DNA of 36,513 nucleotides from JAZRGE01 sp045644025 (GCA_045644025.1 JAZRGE010000003.1:1-36513); one strand, 5' to 3'; counted from the stretch's first letter, positions 25,305 to 32,352 are shown. Notes: a model not told the origin generated them from the sequence alone. Made by a program: numbers and translations.

Positions 25305-26162
25305 ATGGCAGTTATAATAGACGGAAAAGCTGTTTCCGCAAAGGTTAAAGAAAGATTAAAGGAGCAAACAGCGTTGCTCAAGGCCAAGGGAATAGTGCCC
25401 GGCCTGGCGGTTGTTCTCGTGGGAGAAGATCCGGCATCCAAGGTGTACGTGGGCTCTAAGAAGCGCGCCTGCGAAGAAATAGGCTATTATTCCGAAGAGC
25501 ATCTTCTGCCTGCTTCCACCACCACCGAAGAGCTGCTGGCTCTTGTGGCCGAGCTTAACACTCGCTCGGAGATCCACGGTATCCTTTGCCAGTTGCCCTT
25601 GCCCCGCCATATTGATGAGTGGGCTATTATAAACGCTATTGATCCTAAGAAGGATGTGGATGCATTTCATCCTTCCAACGTTGGCCGAATAATGATAGGC
25701 GATTTTGATTTTCTGCCCTGCACTCCTGCAGGTGTAATGGAGCTTCTGGAGCAGTATGGCATTGATGTTTGCGGCAAAAATTGCACGGTCATCGGCCGCT
25801 CTAATATAGTGGGCAAGCCCCAGGCAATGCTTCTGCTTCATAAGAATGCCACCGTCACGATCTGCCATTCCAAAACAGTGGGTCTTAAAGATATCTGCCG
25901 CGGCGCCGATGTTATTGTGGCCGCCGTTGGAAGAGCGGGATTTGTCACCGCCGATATGGTGAAGCCCGGCGCTGTGGTGATCGACGTTGGTATGAACCGC
26001 CCCGAAGGCGGCAAGCTTTGCGGCGACGTGGATTTTGAGAACGTGAAAGAAGTGGCCTCGGCTATCACCCCCGTTCCCGGCGGTGTGGGTCCCATGACCA
26101 TTGCAATGCTTATGCAAAACACGCTCACAGCCGCGCTGCGCCAGTCTGGAGCCCAGCTATGA
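25305..26162 (+). CDS. folD: Bifunctional methylenetetrahydrofolate dehydrogenase/cyclohydrolase
   Basis: A 285-residue FolD that interconverts 5,10-methylene-, methenyl- and 10-formyl-THF with NADP. Motifs: the catalytic Tyr and Lys in SKVYVGSKKRAC (near 45-56), QLPLPRHID (near 93-101), the Asp of DVDAFHPSNVG, the NADP site VIGRSNIVGKP (near 160-170) and PGGVGPMT near 259-266. ATG at 25305, preceded by a modest GCGGGTGAAG; the longer reading from 25257 overlaps lgt. It provides one-carbon units for purines and formyl-Met. Confidence 0.97.
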   Translation: MAVIIDGKAVSAKVKERLKEQTALLKAKGIVPGLAVVLVGEDPASKVYVGSKKRACEEIGYYSEEHLLPASTTTEELLALVAELNTRSEIHGILCQLPLPRHIDEWAIINAIDPKKDVDAFHPSNVGRIMIGDFDFLPCTPAGVMELLEQYGIDVCGKNCTVIGRSNIVGKPQAMLLLHKNATVTICHSKTVGLKDICRGADVIVAAVGRAGFVTADMVKPGAVVIDVGMNRPEGGKLCGDVDFENVKEVASAITPVPGGVGPMTIAMLMQNTLTAALRQSGAQL

Positions 26163-26911
26163 GAAGGATAAAAGCAATTGTTTTGGCGCTCTGCCTTGTT
26201 TTTGCATTGTGCGTTCCTGCTGCAGCCGCCAAGGTTGCAGGAGATGGCGTGAGCATAGAAATATCGGATGATTTTCTTGTGATCACTCCCCAGAACGTGG
26301 CCAAGAATGCTGCAACCGCCAAGGTGTTGGGCTTCACGGAGAAGACTCTTAAGACTCATATGACCGAAAACGGTATGCTTCTTTTGGCGCTCACGGGCAA
26401 CAACACACGCCAAATTCAGCTTCGCGAGCAGATATCGGCTAAAGATTCCTATGCCGCCAAGATCGGCGATCTTTCCTTGCTTAGCAATGAGGATATAAGG
26501 GAATCGGCCCGAATACTTTTAGAGCAAATGAATCTGCAGGGCGAGAGCGAAGTGATTTCCAATGCCAATGGCCTTAAGGCTATAAAGCTCGTTTCCGTGA
26601 ATGAAGATATGCAGAGTGTTCAATATATCACGGTGCGCAATGGCAGGATATATTCTCTTGTGGGCTACGATGCCAAGGGAGCCGATACAGATTATCTGGC
26701 CGATGTTTTTGAAACTCTTAACATAGAGAAAAAAAGCGGAAAGTTTTCTTTGGCAGGTGCCACGGGTGTTGTCACCACAATAATAGTTTCACTGCTTATC
26801 CTTGTGGCTGTGATCGTGATTATCCGCCTTATAATTTCCTTTGTGGTTGATTTCCGGAACAGAGACAACGACGTTCGTGAGTTTGTTCGCATAAAGCGCA
26901 GAAAATTCTAA
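26159..26911 (+). CDS. Exported protein with C-terminal membrane anchor, unknown function
   Basis: I do not recognise this 250-residue protein. Residues 1-24 are a classical signal peptide (basic start, long hydrophobic core, AAAA before the likely cleavage site). About 170 residues of mixed helix/strand follow outside the membrane, then a C-terminal transmembrane helix near 202-230 and a short strongly basic cytoplasmic tail ending RIKRRKF. The type I topology with a stop-transfer helix suggests a surface-anchored protein. It overlaps folD by 4 nt (ATGA) with no clear own RBS, so translation is coupled to folD; no functional link is obvious. Confidence 0.8.
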   Translation: MRRIKAIVLALCLVFALCVPAAAAKVAGDGVSIEISDDFLVITPQNVAKNAATAKVLGFTEKTLKTHMTENGMLLLALTGNNTRQIQLREQISAKDSYAAKIGDLSLLSNEDIRESARILLEQMNLQGESEVISNANGLKAIKLVSVNEDMQSVQYITVRNGRIYSLVGYDAKGADTDYLADVFETLNIEKKSGKFSLAGATGVVTTIIVSLLILVAVIVIIRLIISFVVDFRNRDNDVREFVRIKRRKF

Positions 26912-26917
26912 AAAAAT

Positions 26918-26949
26918 AAAAGGTGTGTAGAGAATCTACACACCTTTTT
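26918..26949. terminator. Bidirectional intrinsic terminator
   Basis: GGTGTGTAGA (26922-26931) pairs perfectly with TCTACACACC (26935-26944) over a 3-nt loop, with A4 before and T5 after. It lies between convergent genes and serves both; on the minus strand the tail reads CCTTTTATTTTTT. Confidence 0.9.
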
Positions 26950-26964
26950 ATTATATAAATTTTA

Positions 26965-28257
26965 TTAGTTGGCTTTTGCCTGCATTTTCTCTCTGGCCTT
27001 ATCTCGTGCACTAACCTTTTCTTCGGGCTTGATCTCGCCGGCTTTAGTGAGAGCGATCTTTGTGAGGAAGGGGCCAACAAGTTCGTAGATGAGAACGGAG
27101 AAGAGCACAATGTTGCGGATTATGGAGCCCACTTCGCCGCCCAGCGCCTGAGACTTCATTGCCATACCCAGCGCAACGCCTGCCTGGGGCAGAAGGGTGA
27201 TGCCAAGGTATTTCACAATGTGGCTATCACACTTAACTGCTTTGGAACTTGCACCTGCTCCAAAGTATTTGCCTGCGGAGCGGAAGGCAATATAAACGAG
27301 GCCGATAAATATCACGAGCGGATCCTTAAACACGGCCAGCTCCAGCTCGGCGCCGGAGATCACAAAGAAGAGAATAAACATGGGAGCAGTCCATCTGTCC
27401 AGCCTATCCATAAGCTCCTCCGAGAAATCGCACATATTGCAGAACACAGTGCCCAGCATCATGCAGGTGAGCAGGGAGGAGAAGGCAATATGCACGCCGC
27501 CGATCTTGAATTCCAGCATGGAAAGGGCAACGGTGATGAAAACAAAGGCCACCGAAAGGGAAAGCCTCTTGGAACGGGAATGGAAATAGCGCTCGAAATA
27601 GGTGAGCAACAGACCCATAAGGAAGCCCAGGCCAATGGAGAGCACCACTTCCAGAATAGGCTCCAGAACCACCGAGAGCACATCCACGCTGCCGCTCATA
27701 AGCGCCCTAGCCACACCGAAGGAGATGGCGAAAAGAACAAGACCCACGGCATCATCCAGAGCTACAATGGGAAGCAGGATATCGGTGAGAGGGCCTTTGG
27801 CCTTATATTGGCGAACAACCATAAGGGTGGCGGCAGGTGCGGTGGCCGAAGCAACGGCGCCCAGCACGATGGCGGCCTCTAAAGGAAGCTTTTCGGGGAT
27901 AATAAAATGCAATCCGATAAGAGCAGCATCCACCACAAGGGTGGTGAACACGGCCTGGAAAATGCCGATAACAGTAGCCTGCTTGCCTGTCTGCTTAAGG
28001 GAGGCCAGGCGGAATTCATTGCCAATAGAGAAGGCAATAAAGCCCAAGGCTGTGTCGGCGATAAGCTCGTAGGAATGAACGTCTTCCATGCTGATAAAGC
28101 CCAAGCCCTTCACTCCGAGGGCACCAAGCAGATAGGGGCCGATAAAAATACCTGCCACCAGATAGGCAGTAACAGCAGGGAGCTTTACCAATTTAGCCAA
28201 TCGGGAAAGCATCAGGCCGGCAAAGAGAGCAACAGCCAGCACGAGTAAAGTATGCAT
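26965..28257 (-). CDS. CPA2-family cation:proton antiporter
   Basis: A 430-residue polytopic membrane protein with about 12 to 13 hydrophobic segments, a monovalent cation:proton antiporter of the CPA2 (Na+/H+ exchanger) superfamily. The double-aspartate ion site is visible as VALDDAVGL near residue 169, and the preceding membrane segment has GAVASATAPAA, the discontinuous-helix motif of this fold. No TrkA-type regulatory domain follows; the C-terminus is a short charged tail (KPEEKVSARDKAREKM). Sodium or potassium cannot be told apart. Strong RBS AAAGGAAAGG and its own promoter; single-gene transcript. Confidence 0.9.
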   Translation of the reverse strand: MHTLLVLAVALFAGLMLSRLAKLVKLPAVTAYLVAGIFIGPYLLGALGVKGLGFISMEDVHSYELIADTALGFIAFSIGNEFRLASLKQTGKQATVIGIFQAVFTTLVVDAALIGLHFIIPEKLPLEAAIVLGAVASATAPAATLMVVRQYKAKGPLTDILLPIVALDDAVGLVLFAISFGVARALMSGSVDVLSVVLEPILEVVLSIGLGFLMGLLLTYFERYFHSRSKRLSLSVAFVFITVALSMLEFKIGGVHIAFSSLLTCMMLGTVFCNMCDFSEELMDRLDRWTAPMFILFFVISGAELELAVFKDPLVIFIGLVYIAFRSAGKYFGAGASSKAVKCDSHIVKYLGITLLPQAGVALGMAMKSQALGGEVGSIIRNIVLFSVLIYELVGPFLTKIALTKAGEIKPEEKVSARDKAREKMQAKAN

Positions 28258-28311
28258 AAAAACCTTTCCTTTCGAAATTCGGCATATTCTGCCAAAAAAT
28301 GCAACGAGAGC

Positions 28312-28340
28312 ATTATATCACAGCAAAATTCGCTTATCAA
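28312..28340 (-). promoter_or_regulatory. Promoter of the cation:proton antiporter
   Basis: On the minus strand TTGATA (28335-28340) and TATAAT (28312-28317) are separated by 17 nt. The leader is about 45 nt and holds a small GGCA/TGCC hairpin. Confidence 0.85.
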
Positions 28341-28353
28341 GCCAAAAAAACTA

Positions 28354-29682
28354 TTAATAATTATATTTTTTTCTAAGGGAAGCCATAAAGATCACTGTCA
28401 CAACAGCGGCGGCGGCTTCGGCCGCCACGGAAGAAAGCCAAACACCATCCAAGCCAATAATTTCGGGCAGCAGCATCACAAAACCCACCTGGAAGACTAC
28501 CGTGCGCAAAACAGCCATTACGGCCGAGACCAATCCGTTGTTCAGTGCTGTGAAGAAGGAAGGGCCCAGGATGCCCAAACCTGAGAAAAGGAAGGAGAAG
28601 GCATAGACCCTGAAGGCTCCCAAAGTCATGTTGTAAAGGGCATCGTCGTAGCCTGCAAATATAGCCGAAAGTGGTGCCGAAAGAATTTGAGAAAGAGCCA
28701 GCATGGCCAGGGATCCAAATAAGCAAACAGCCACACATTTGCGGCGCATATTCTTTAGCTCGGCGTAGTTCTTAGCACCGTAGTGGTAGCTTACAACAGG
28801 CGAAGCGCCGCTGGCAAAACCAAGGAATATACCTACAAATATGAAGGAAACGTACATAATTATGCTATAGGCAGAAACTCCGTCTTCCCCTGCAAAATCA
28901 AGCAGGCGGACGTTGTAGAGCATGCATACAAGTGAGCCCGAAACGCCTGATATCAGCTCGGAAGACCCGTTGGCAACGGCCTTAAGGGTGGCGTGCATAT
29001 CAAAGTTAGTGCTGCCTAGGCGTAGCAGGCTGGTGTTGGGGCTTGCAAAATAAATTAAAGGTGCGGCGCCGCCGATCACCTGGCTCATGCCTGTGGCAAT
29101 GGCTGCTCCGGGCAGCCCCCAGCCCAGCACACCCACCAGAAGAAAATCCAGCACCATATTGGCAACTCCTGCGGCAAGGGTTGTGAAAAGGCCCAGCTTG
29201 GGCTTTTCGGCAGTAACGAAAAGTATCTGAAAGGCAAATTGCAGATTCCAAAGGGGAAGCAGGGGGAGGAGTATGTAGCCATAGAGCACGGCCAGATCCA
29301 ACATCTCGCCCTGTGCACCCATCGCCGCCATAAGTGGCCGCAAGAGCAGAAATCCGGCCACAAGGAAAAGCACCCCTAAGCCACCGCAAATATATATAAA
29401 AAGGGAGAAGAGCCGATTAGCCTTTTCTTTATTGCCTTCGCCTAAAGTCTTGGCAATCAGCGCACTGCCGCCTGCGCCGAAGATGTAGCCGAAGGTGGAA
29501 AGAATATTAAGGATAGGAAAAACAAAGTTGATGGCGGCCAGAGCAGTCTTGCCAACGTAGTTGGCCACAAAGAAGCCATCCACAACGCAGTAGAGCGATG
29601 TGAACACCATCATAACTATTGTGGGCAGGGTGAATCGCAGCAGCCGAGAATAGGTGAAGTGGTCCGAGAGCTTTATTGCCAT
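28354..29682 (-). CDS. MATE-family efflux transporter
   Basis: A 442-residue multidrug and toxin extrusion transporter with 12 predicted membrane segments in two homologous halves. The first segments carry PTIVMMVFTSLYCVVDGFFVANYVG, typical of the MATE N-terminus, and the loop GSALIAKTLGEGNKEKANRL (near 72-91) is a MATE_MatE hallmark; the second half repeats it as ASGASPVVSYHYGAKNYAELK near 280. It exports organic cations using Na+ or H+. The drug range cannot be read. RBS AAAGGAG and a strong own promoter. Confidence 0.93.
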   Translation of the reverse strand: MAIKLSDHFTYSRLLRFTLPTIVMMVFTSLYCVVDGFFVANYVGKTALAAINFVFPILNILSTFGYIFGAGGSALIAKTLGEGNKEKANRLFSLFIYICGGLGVLFLVAGFLLLRPLMAAMGAQGEMLDLAVLYGYILLPLLPLWNLQFAFQILFVTAEKPKLGLFTTLAAGVANMVLDFLLVGVLGWGLPGAAIATGMSQVIGGAAPLIYFASPNTSLLRLGSTNFDMHATLKAVANGSSELISGVSGSLVCMLYNVRLLDFAGEDGVSAYSIIMYVSFIFVGIFLGFASGASPVVSYHYGAKNYAELKNMRRKCVAVCLFGSLAMLALSQILSAPLSAIFAGYDDALYNMTLGAFRVYAFSFLFSGLGILGPSFFTALNNGLVSAVMAVLRTVVFQVGFVMLLPEIIGLDGVWLSSVAAEAAAAVVTVIFMASLRKKYNY

Positions 29683-29718
29683 ATTTGTTTCTCCTTTCGA
29701 AAATTTTAGCCAAAGGGT

Positions 29719-29747
29719 AGTATAGTGCCGAAATGGTGTAAAGTCAA
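29719..29747 (-). promoter_or_regulatory. Promoter of the MATE transporter
   Basis: On the minus strand TTGACT (29742-29747) and TATACT (29719-29724) are separated by 17 nt. It is divergent from the acyltransferase promoter, whose -35 starts 9 nt away. Confidence 0.85.
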
Positions 29748-29755
29748 CACCCCTT

Positions 29756-29783
29756 TTGGTTGAAATAAAATAATAACTATGAT
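29756..29783 (+). promoter_or_regulatory. Possible promoter of the acyltransferase gene
   Basis: TTGGTT (29756-29761) and TATGAT (29778-29783) are separated by 16 nt, facing away from the MATE promoter; the two -35 boxes are about 8 bp apart, so the promoters may compete. Confidence 0.55.
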
Positions 29784-29807
29784 ATTCTTAGAAAAGGTGG
29801 TGTGCGT

Positions 29808-30839
29808 ATGATAATAACCTTGATAATATATGCAATGATCGTTTTTTGGGGTGCGCGCTTTAATCCCAAAGGCACCTCTGATTATCTTGCAATAAATAAT
29901 ACCAACGCAGTCAAGGGTATATTTATCCTGATGGTTTTTATGAGCCATTTTAGGAGCTATATCGGCTCGTATGGAATGTTTGGGGAAGTGTATGGCAATT
30001 TTTTCAGATTTTTCGATCAGAGCATGGTAGCGTTGTTCTTGTTTTATTCGGGCTACGGCATTATGGAGTCCTATAAGAAAAAAGGGGATACATATATATC
30101 GCAGATGCCCCTTAAAAGAATTTTAGCCACGCTGTTTCGCTTCGATTGCGCGATCCTGCTTTTCATAGCGGCAAACGTTATCTGCCGATATAAAATGGAA
30201 CCGCAAAGCATCCTTTTGGCTTTCACAGGCTGGGAGGCAGTCGGCAATTCCAATTGGTACATATTTGTAATATTGGTATTGTACGTTGTTTCGTTCCTGG
30301 CGTTTAAGCTGCTCAAAGGTAAAAAGGATATTTGGCCCGTGCTGCTCACAGCGGCCCTCACTGCCGCCTTGGTAGTTGTTGCTCACTATACCCACGTAAA
30401 GCCGATACATTGGTACGATACAGCCCTTATATTCCCGCTGGGAATGCTGTGGTCGCTTTATGGCAATGTGGCCGCAAAGATTTTTAATAGGAATATATTC
30501 GTTTGGTCTGCTTGGATTTTGGCGCTTGGCGTGGCATACCTTGAAATAAAAGGATATAGCACGCTCTTCACGATGGCCGCATATATCATCTTCACCATGG
30601 CGTTTGTGGTGATCACGATGCGAATCACCTTTGGCAATAAGGTGCTTAGCTGGTGCGGTAGGTATCTGTTCGAAATATATATTCTTCAAAGGCTGCCGAT
30701 GATGGTGCTGGGTCGCTACGGTGCGGCGCAGCTCAATCCGCTGATCTATTTTTCGGCCTGCGTTGCGGCCACGGTGGCTCTGGCCGTTGGGTTCAAATAT
30801 ATCACCGATAAAATGTGGAACAAAATGATAGGTAAATAA
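29808..30839 (+). CDS. Acyltransferase-3 family membrane protein
   Basis: A 343-residue membrane protein with about ten hydrophobic segments, of the acyltransferase-3 (OafA/YrhL-type) family. The family histidine is in GIFILMVFMSHFRSY near residue 45, and a GYGIMESYKKKG loop follows the next segment. Members acylate sugars of surface polysaccharides or antibiotics; the acceptor is unknown here. AAAAGGTGG precedes the ATG at 29808 by 7 nt; an in-frame GTG at 29802 is less likely. No glycan cluster surrounds it. Confidence 0.85.
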   Translation: MIITLIIYAMIVFWGARFNPKGTSDYLAINNTNAVKGIFILMVFMSHFRSYIGSYGMFGEVYGNFFRFFDQSMVALFLFYSGYGIMESYKKKGDTYISQMPLKRILATLFRFDCAILLFIAANVICRYKMEPQSILLAFTGWEAVGNSNWYIFVILVLYVVSFLAFKLLKGKKDIWPVLLTAALTAALVVVAHYTHVKPIHWYDTALIFPLGMLWSLYGNVAAKIFNRNIFVWSAWILALGVAYLEIKGYSTLFTMAAYIIFTMAFVVITMRITFGNKVLSWCGRYLFEIYILQRLPMMVLGRYGAAQLNPLIYFSACVAATVALAVGFKYITDKMWNKMIGK

Positions 30840-30840
30840 A

Positions 30841-30864
30841 AAAGGCGCCCCGAAGGGCGCTTTT
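30841..30864. terminator. Bidirectional intrinsic terminator
   Basis: GCGCCC-CGAA-GGGCGC (30845-30860) with flanking A-run and T4; it reads as a UUCG-type tetraloop hairpin on the minus strand. It lies between the convergent acyltransferase and PHP genes and resembles the hairpin at 2666-2681. Confidence 0.85.
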
Positions 30865-30865
30865 C

Positions 30866-31543
30866 TTATATCTCTTTTCTAAAGGGGCGAAGAAGCCTTG
30901 CTTTGGCACATTCAATAAAATGGGCTTCGCTCTCGATAGGGAAGTCGCATTCCATGCCGCCAAGGATCTTCTGGCCGCCTGCCGAGTGATTATCCGAGCC
31001 TGCGAAGGGGATAAGATCATAATGCTTGGCGTAGAGGGCAGCCATATCGTTCATATCGTCTCGCTGGCTGGCGTTGAATATCTCGGCTCCGTGCACGTCT
31101 CTGGGATAGAGCCTTATGTGATCGATGTACCCGATTTCGCGGAATGGGTGAGCCTGTATCACCAAAGCGCCCGCCTCGGCCATAAGCTTAAGCTCTTCGC
31201 TTTTCTGCATGTGCTCGATCTCGGGGTGAGCTAAGTACCATTCCTTGCTGAGCCCATAGATAAGAAAATCCGTGCCGCAGTAGGAAAGCTCCACTCCGCA
31301 GAAGACCTTAAGCCCCACTTCTTCGCCGACCTTTTTTCCTTCTTCATAATCGGAAAAATAAAATTCTATCCTTTCGGCGTAGGGCAGGGAAGGATCAATG
31401 TCAATATACCCATCCAAAAAATGGTTGGTGATAAAAATTCCGTCGTAGCCAAGGCTTTTGTAGTGCTCCACGTTCTCGCGCACGCTTTTTCTCGCGCACT
31501 TGCTCACGGGTTTGGTGTGCAGATGAGTCTCGTAAAGATACAT
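30866..31543 (-). CDS. PHP-domain metal-dependent phosphoesterase
   Basis: A stand-alone PHP-domain hydrolase of 225 residues. The metal-binding pattern is complete: HLHT at residues 7-10, ITNH near 37-40, the Glu of GVELSY near 79, IQAHPF near 128-133 and GSDNHS near 185-190. PHP enzymes cut phosphate esters such as histidinol phosphate, nucleotides or oligonucleotides; no substrate can be assigned. Start: an upstream frame extends to 31612, but GGAAGG lies 8 nt before the ATG at 31541-31543 and the longer form would overlap the preceding gene. It follows that gene by one base, so it is cotranscribed. Confidence 0.88.
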   Translation of the reverse strand: MYLYETHLHTKPVSKCARKSVRENVEHYKSLGYDGIFITNHFLDGYIDIDPSLPYAERIEFYFSDYEEGKKVGEEVGLKVFCGVELSYCGTDFLIYGLSKEWYLAHPEIEHMQKSEELKLMAEAGALVIQAHPFREIGYIDHIRLYPRDVHGAEIFNASQRDDMNDMAALYAKHYDLIPFAGSDNHSAGGQKILGGMECDFPIESEAHFIECAKARLLRPFRKEI

Positions 31544-31544
31544 A

Positions 31545-31850
31545 TTATTTGCCTTCCTTTGCACTCTTTTTATCAAGAGCCAGATTTCTGAAATAAAGTG
31601 CCAGATCCACACTCACCATAAAAAGATTCAGAAAATAAAAGAAGAGAACGTACCACTTCTCGGAAAAACTTGCCATATATATTGGGTTGGCAAACTTGGA
31701 AGCAATGCCTGCGATATAGCCCGAGATGATCAGCATTAAAAACAAGGGGGATTTACCCTTGGCTGTTCGTGCCTTATATGATTTTGCCACACTCAGCGGC
31801 CAGGATGCGCCAAAGCAAAGCACCATAGTGATTTCTAAAATTTCGGCCAT
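31545..31850 (-). CDS. Small three-helix membrane protein, SemiSWEET/PQ-loop-like
   Basis: A 101-residue membrane protein with three hydrophobic segments (near 3-18, 38-50 and 68-90). The first segment ends FGASWPLSVAKSYKARTAKGKS, recalling the PQ-loop triple-helix bundle of SemiSWEET transporters, with WP in place of PQ. A half-transporter working as a dimer is an inference. Start: ATG at 31850 behind GAGGTGGG; the longer frame from 31934 would begin upstream of the promoter's -10. It is translated just ahead of the PHP gene from the same strong promoter. Confidence 0.75.
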   Translation of the reverse strand: MAEILEITMVLCFGASWPLSVAKSYKARTAKGKSPLFLMLIISGYIAGIASKFANPIYMASFSEKWYVLFFYFLNLFMVSVDLALYFRNLALDKKSAKEGK

Positions 31851-31878
31851 AAAGCCCACCTCGCAAAAAATTTTCCCT

Positions 31879-31907
31879 ATTATATCACGCTCTGCTCTCA
31901 ATTGCAA
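31879..31907 (-). promoter_or_regulatory. Promoter of the small membrane protein-PHP operon
   Basis: On the minus strand TTGCAA (31902-31907) and TATAAT (31879-31884) are separated by 17 nt. The leader to the ATG at 31850 is about 22 nt. Confidence 0.8.
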
Positions 31908-31910
31908 TGC

Positions 31911-31948
31911 CACAAAAGAAAAATCCTCGCTCACATGAACGAGGATTT
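31911..31948 (-). terminator. Intrinsic terminator after the duplicated tRNA-Tyr end
   Basis: On the minus strand AAATCCTCG and CGAGGATTT (9-bp stem, 10-nt loop) are followed by TTCTTTT. It is placed relative to the repeat at 31946-31968 as a tRNA terminator would be, and may be the original tRNA-Tyr terminator. Confidence 0.75.
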
Positions 31949-31968
31949 ATTGGTGGGAGAGGATGGAT
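31946..31968 (-). repeat. Direct repeat of the tRNA-Tyr 3' end (candidate attR)
   Basis: A 23-bp exact copy of 32140-32162: the last 18 nt of tRNA-Tyr including CCA, plus 5 nt downstream. Identity stops abruptly on both sides. No tRNA body is attached to this copy. Confidence 0.85.
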
Positions 31969-32139
31969 ACGGTGCGCTCTCGGTTTGTGCCGACGGCTCC
32001 GAGCCGTTGCGGCAAAACCTTCGTGCTGCCGACTCGGGCAGACCGCTCAACCTACGCGGTCTCGCAGCTGCTTCGACGAACCGGTTGACTCTTCAAAGCG
32101 CCCGTCTAACCAATAAAAAAAGCACCCTAAAGGTGCTTT
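31969..32139. other. Structured element of about 170 bp next to tRNA-Tyr
   Basis: This GC-rich segment is enclosed by the two 23-bp repeats. It holds three consecutive hairpins: an imperfect 15-17-bp stem at 31982-32019 (GGTTT, TGCCG, ACGGCTC and their complements, with bulges), a CTGCC/GGCAG stem at 32026-32041 and a GACCGC/GCGGTC stem at 32041-32061, then the 8-bp palindrome AACCGGTT at 32079-32086. The frame open here on the plus strand is antisense to the tRNA and is not credible as a gene. It could be a mini-insertion, the remnant of a larger integrated element, or an RNA gene ending in a tRNA-like tail. I do not recognise the family. Confidence 0.55.
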
Positions 32140-32146
32140 TTTATTG
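32111..32146 (-). terminator. Intrinsic terminator of tRNA-Tyr
   Basis: On the minus strand GCACC-TTTAG-GGTGC is followed by T7. The stem can extend outward through the A/T runs with one bulge, up to ACCAAT/ATTGGT, so its outer arm reaches the CCA end of the tRNA. Confidence 0.85.
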
Positions 32147-32162
32147 GTGGGAGAGGATGGAT
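32140..32162 (-). repeat. Direct repeat within the intact tRNA-Tyr 3' end (candidate attL)
   Basis: The intact-tRNA copy of the 23-bp repeat; its partner is at 31946-31968. The spacing between copies is 194 bp. Confidence 0.85.
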
Positions 32163-32229
32163 TCGAACCATCGAAGTCATTGACAACAGATTTACAGTCT
32201 GCCCCCTTTGGCCGCTCGGGAACTCTCCC
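32145..32229 (-). tRNA. tRNA-Tyr (GTA)
   Basis: A class II tRNA of 85 nt with CCA encoded. The acceptor stem GGGAGAG/CTCTCCC is perfect, the anticodon stem-loop CAGACTGTAAATCTG carries GTA (32193-32195), there is a long variable arm as expected for bacterial tRNA-Tyr, and the T-arm GATGG-TTCGAAT-CCATC is perfect. It is cotranscribed with tRNA-Thr 43 nt upstream and ends in the adjacent terminator. Its 3' end is also half of a direct repeat. Confidence 0.96.
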
Positions 32230-32272
32230 ACATATTCAATTTGCTGTGCCCGTGCAGAAGCCTTAGAAAAAA

Positions 32273-32348
32273 TGGAGCTGGTGGACGGACTTGAACCCCC
32301 GACCTGCTGATTACAAATCAGCTGCTCTACCAACTGAGCTACACCAGC
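32273..32348 (-). tRNA. tRNA-Thr (TGT)
   Basis: A 76-nt tRNA including encoded CCA. The acceptor GCTGGTG/CACCAGC is perfect, the D-arm is normal, the anticodon stem CTGAT/ATCAG carries TGT (32313-32315), and the T-loop is TTCAAGT. The T-stem GGGGG/CCGTC has one G-G mismatch at its middle pair (51-63) and one G-U pair, which is unusual. It is the first gene of the tRNA pair. Confidence 0.95.
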
Positions 32349-32352
32349 ACCT

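Noticed and set aside
28341..28356. T-run after the MATE stop as a terminator
   Set aside because: No stem precedes it; the antiporter -35 box starts in the same bases. Read-through into the antiporter gene is possible.
31544..31612. 23-residue N-terminal extension of the PHP protein
   Set aside because: It overlaps the preceding gene, and the RBS GGAAGG is placed for the ATG at 31543.
31902..32183. Plus-strand frame ending in WWERMDSNHRSH
   Set aside because: It runs antisense through the repeats, the terminator and the tRNA-Tyr end; such ends are a well-known misannotation from tRNA genes.
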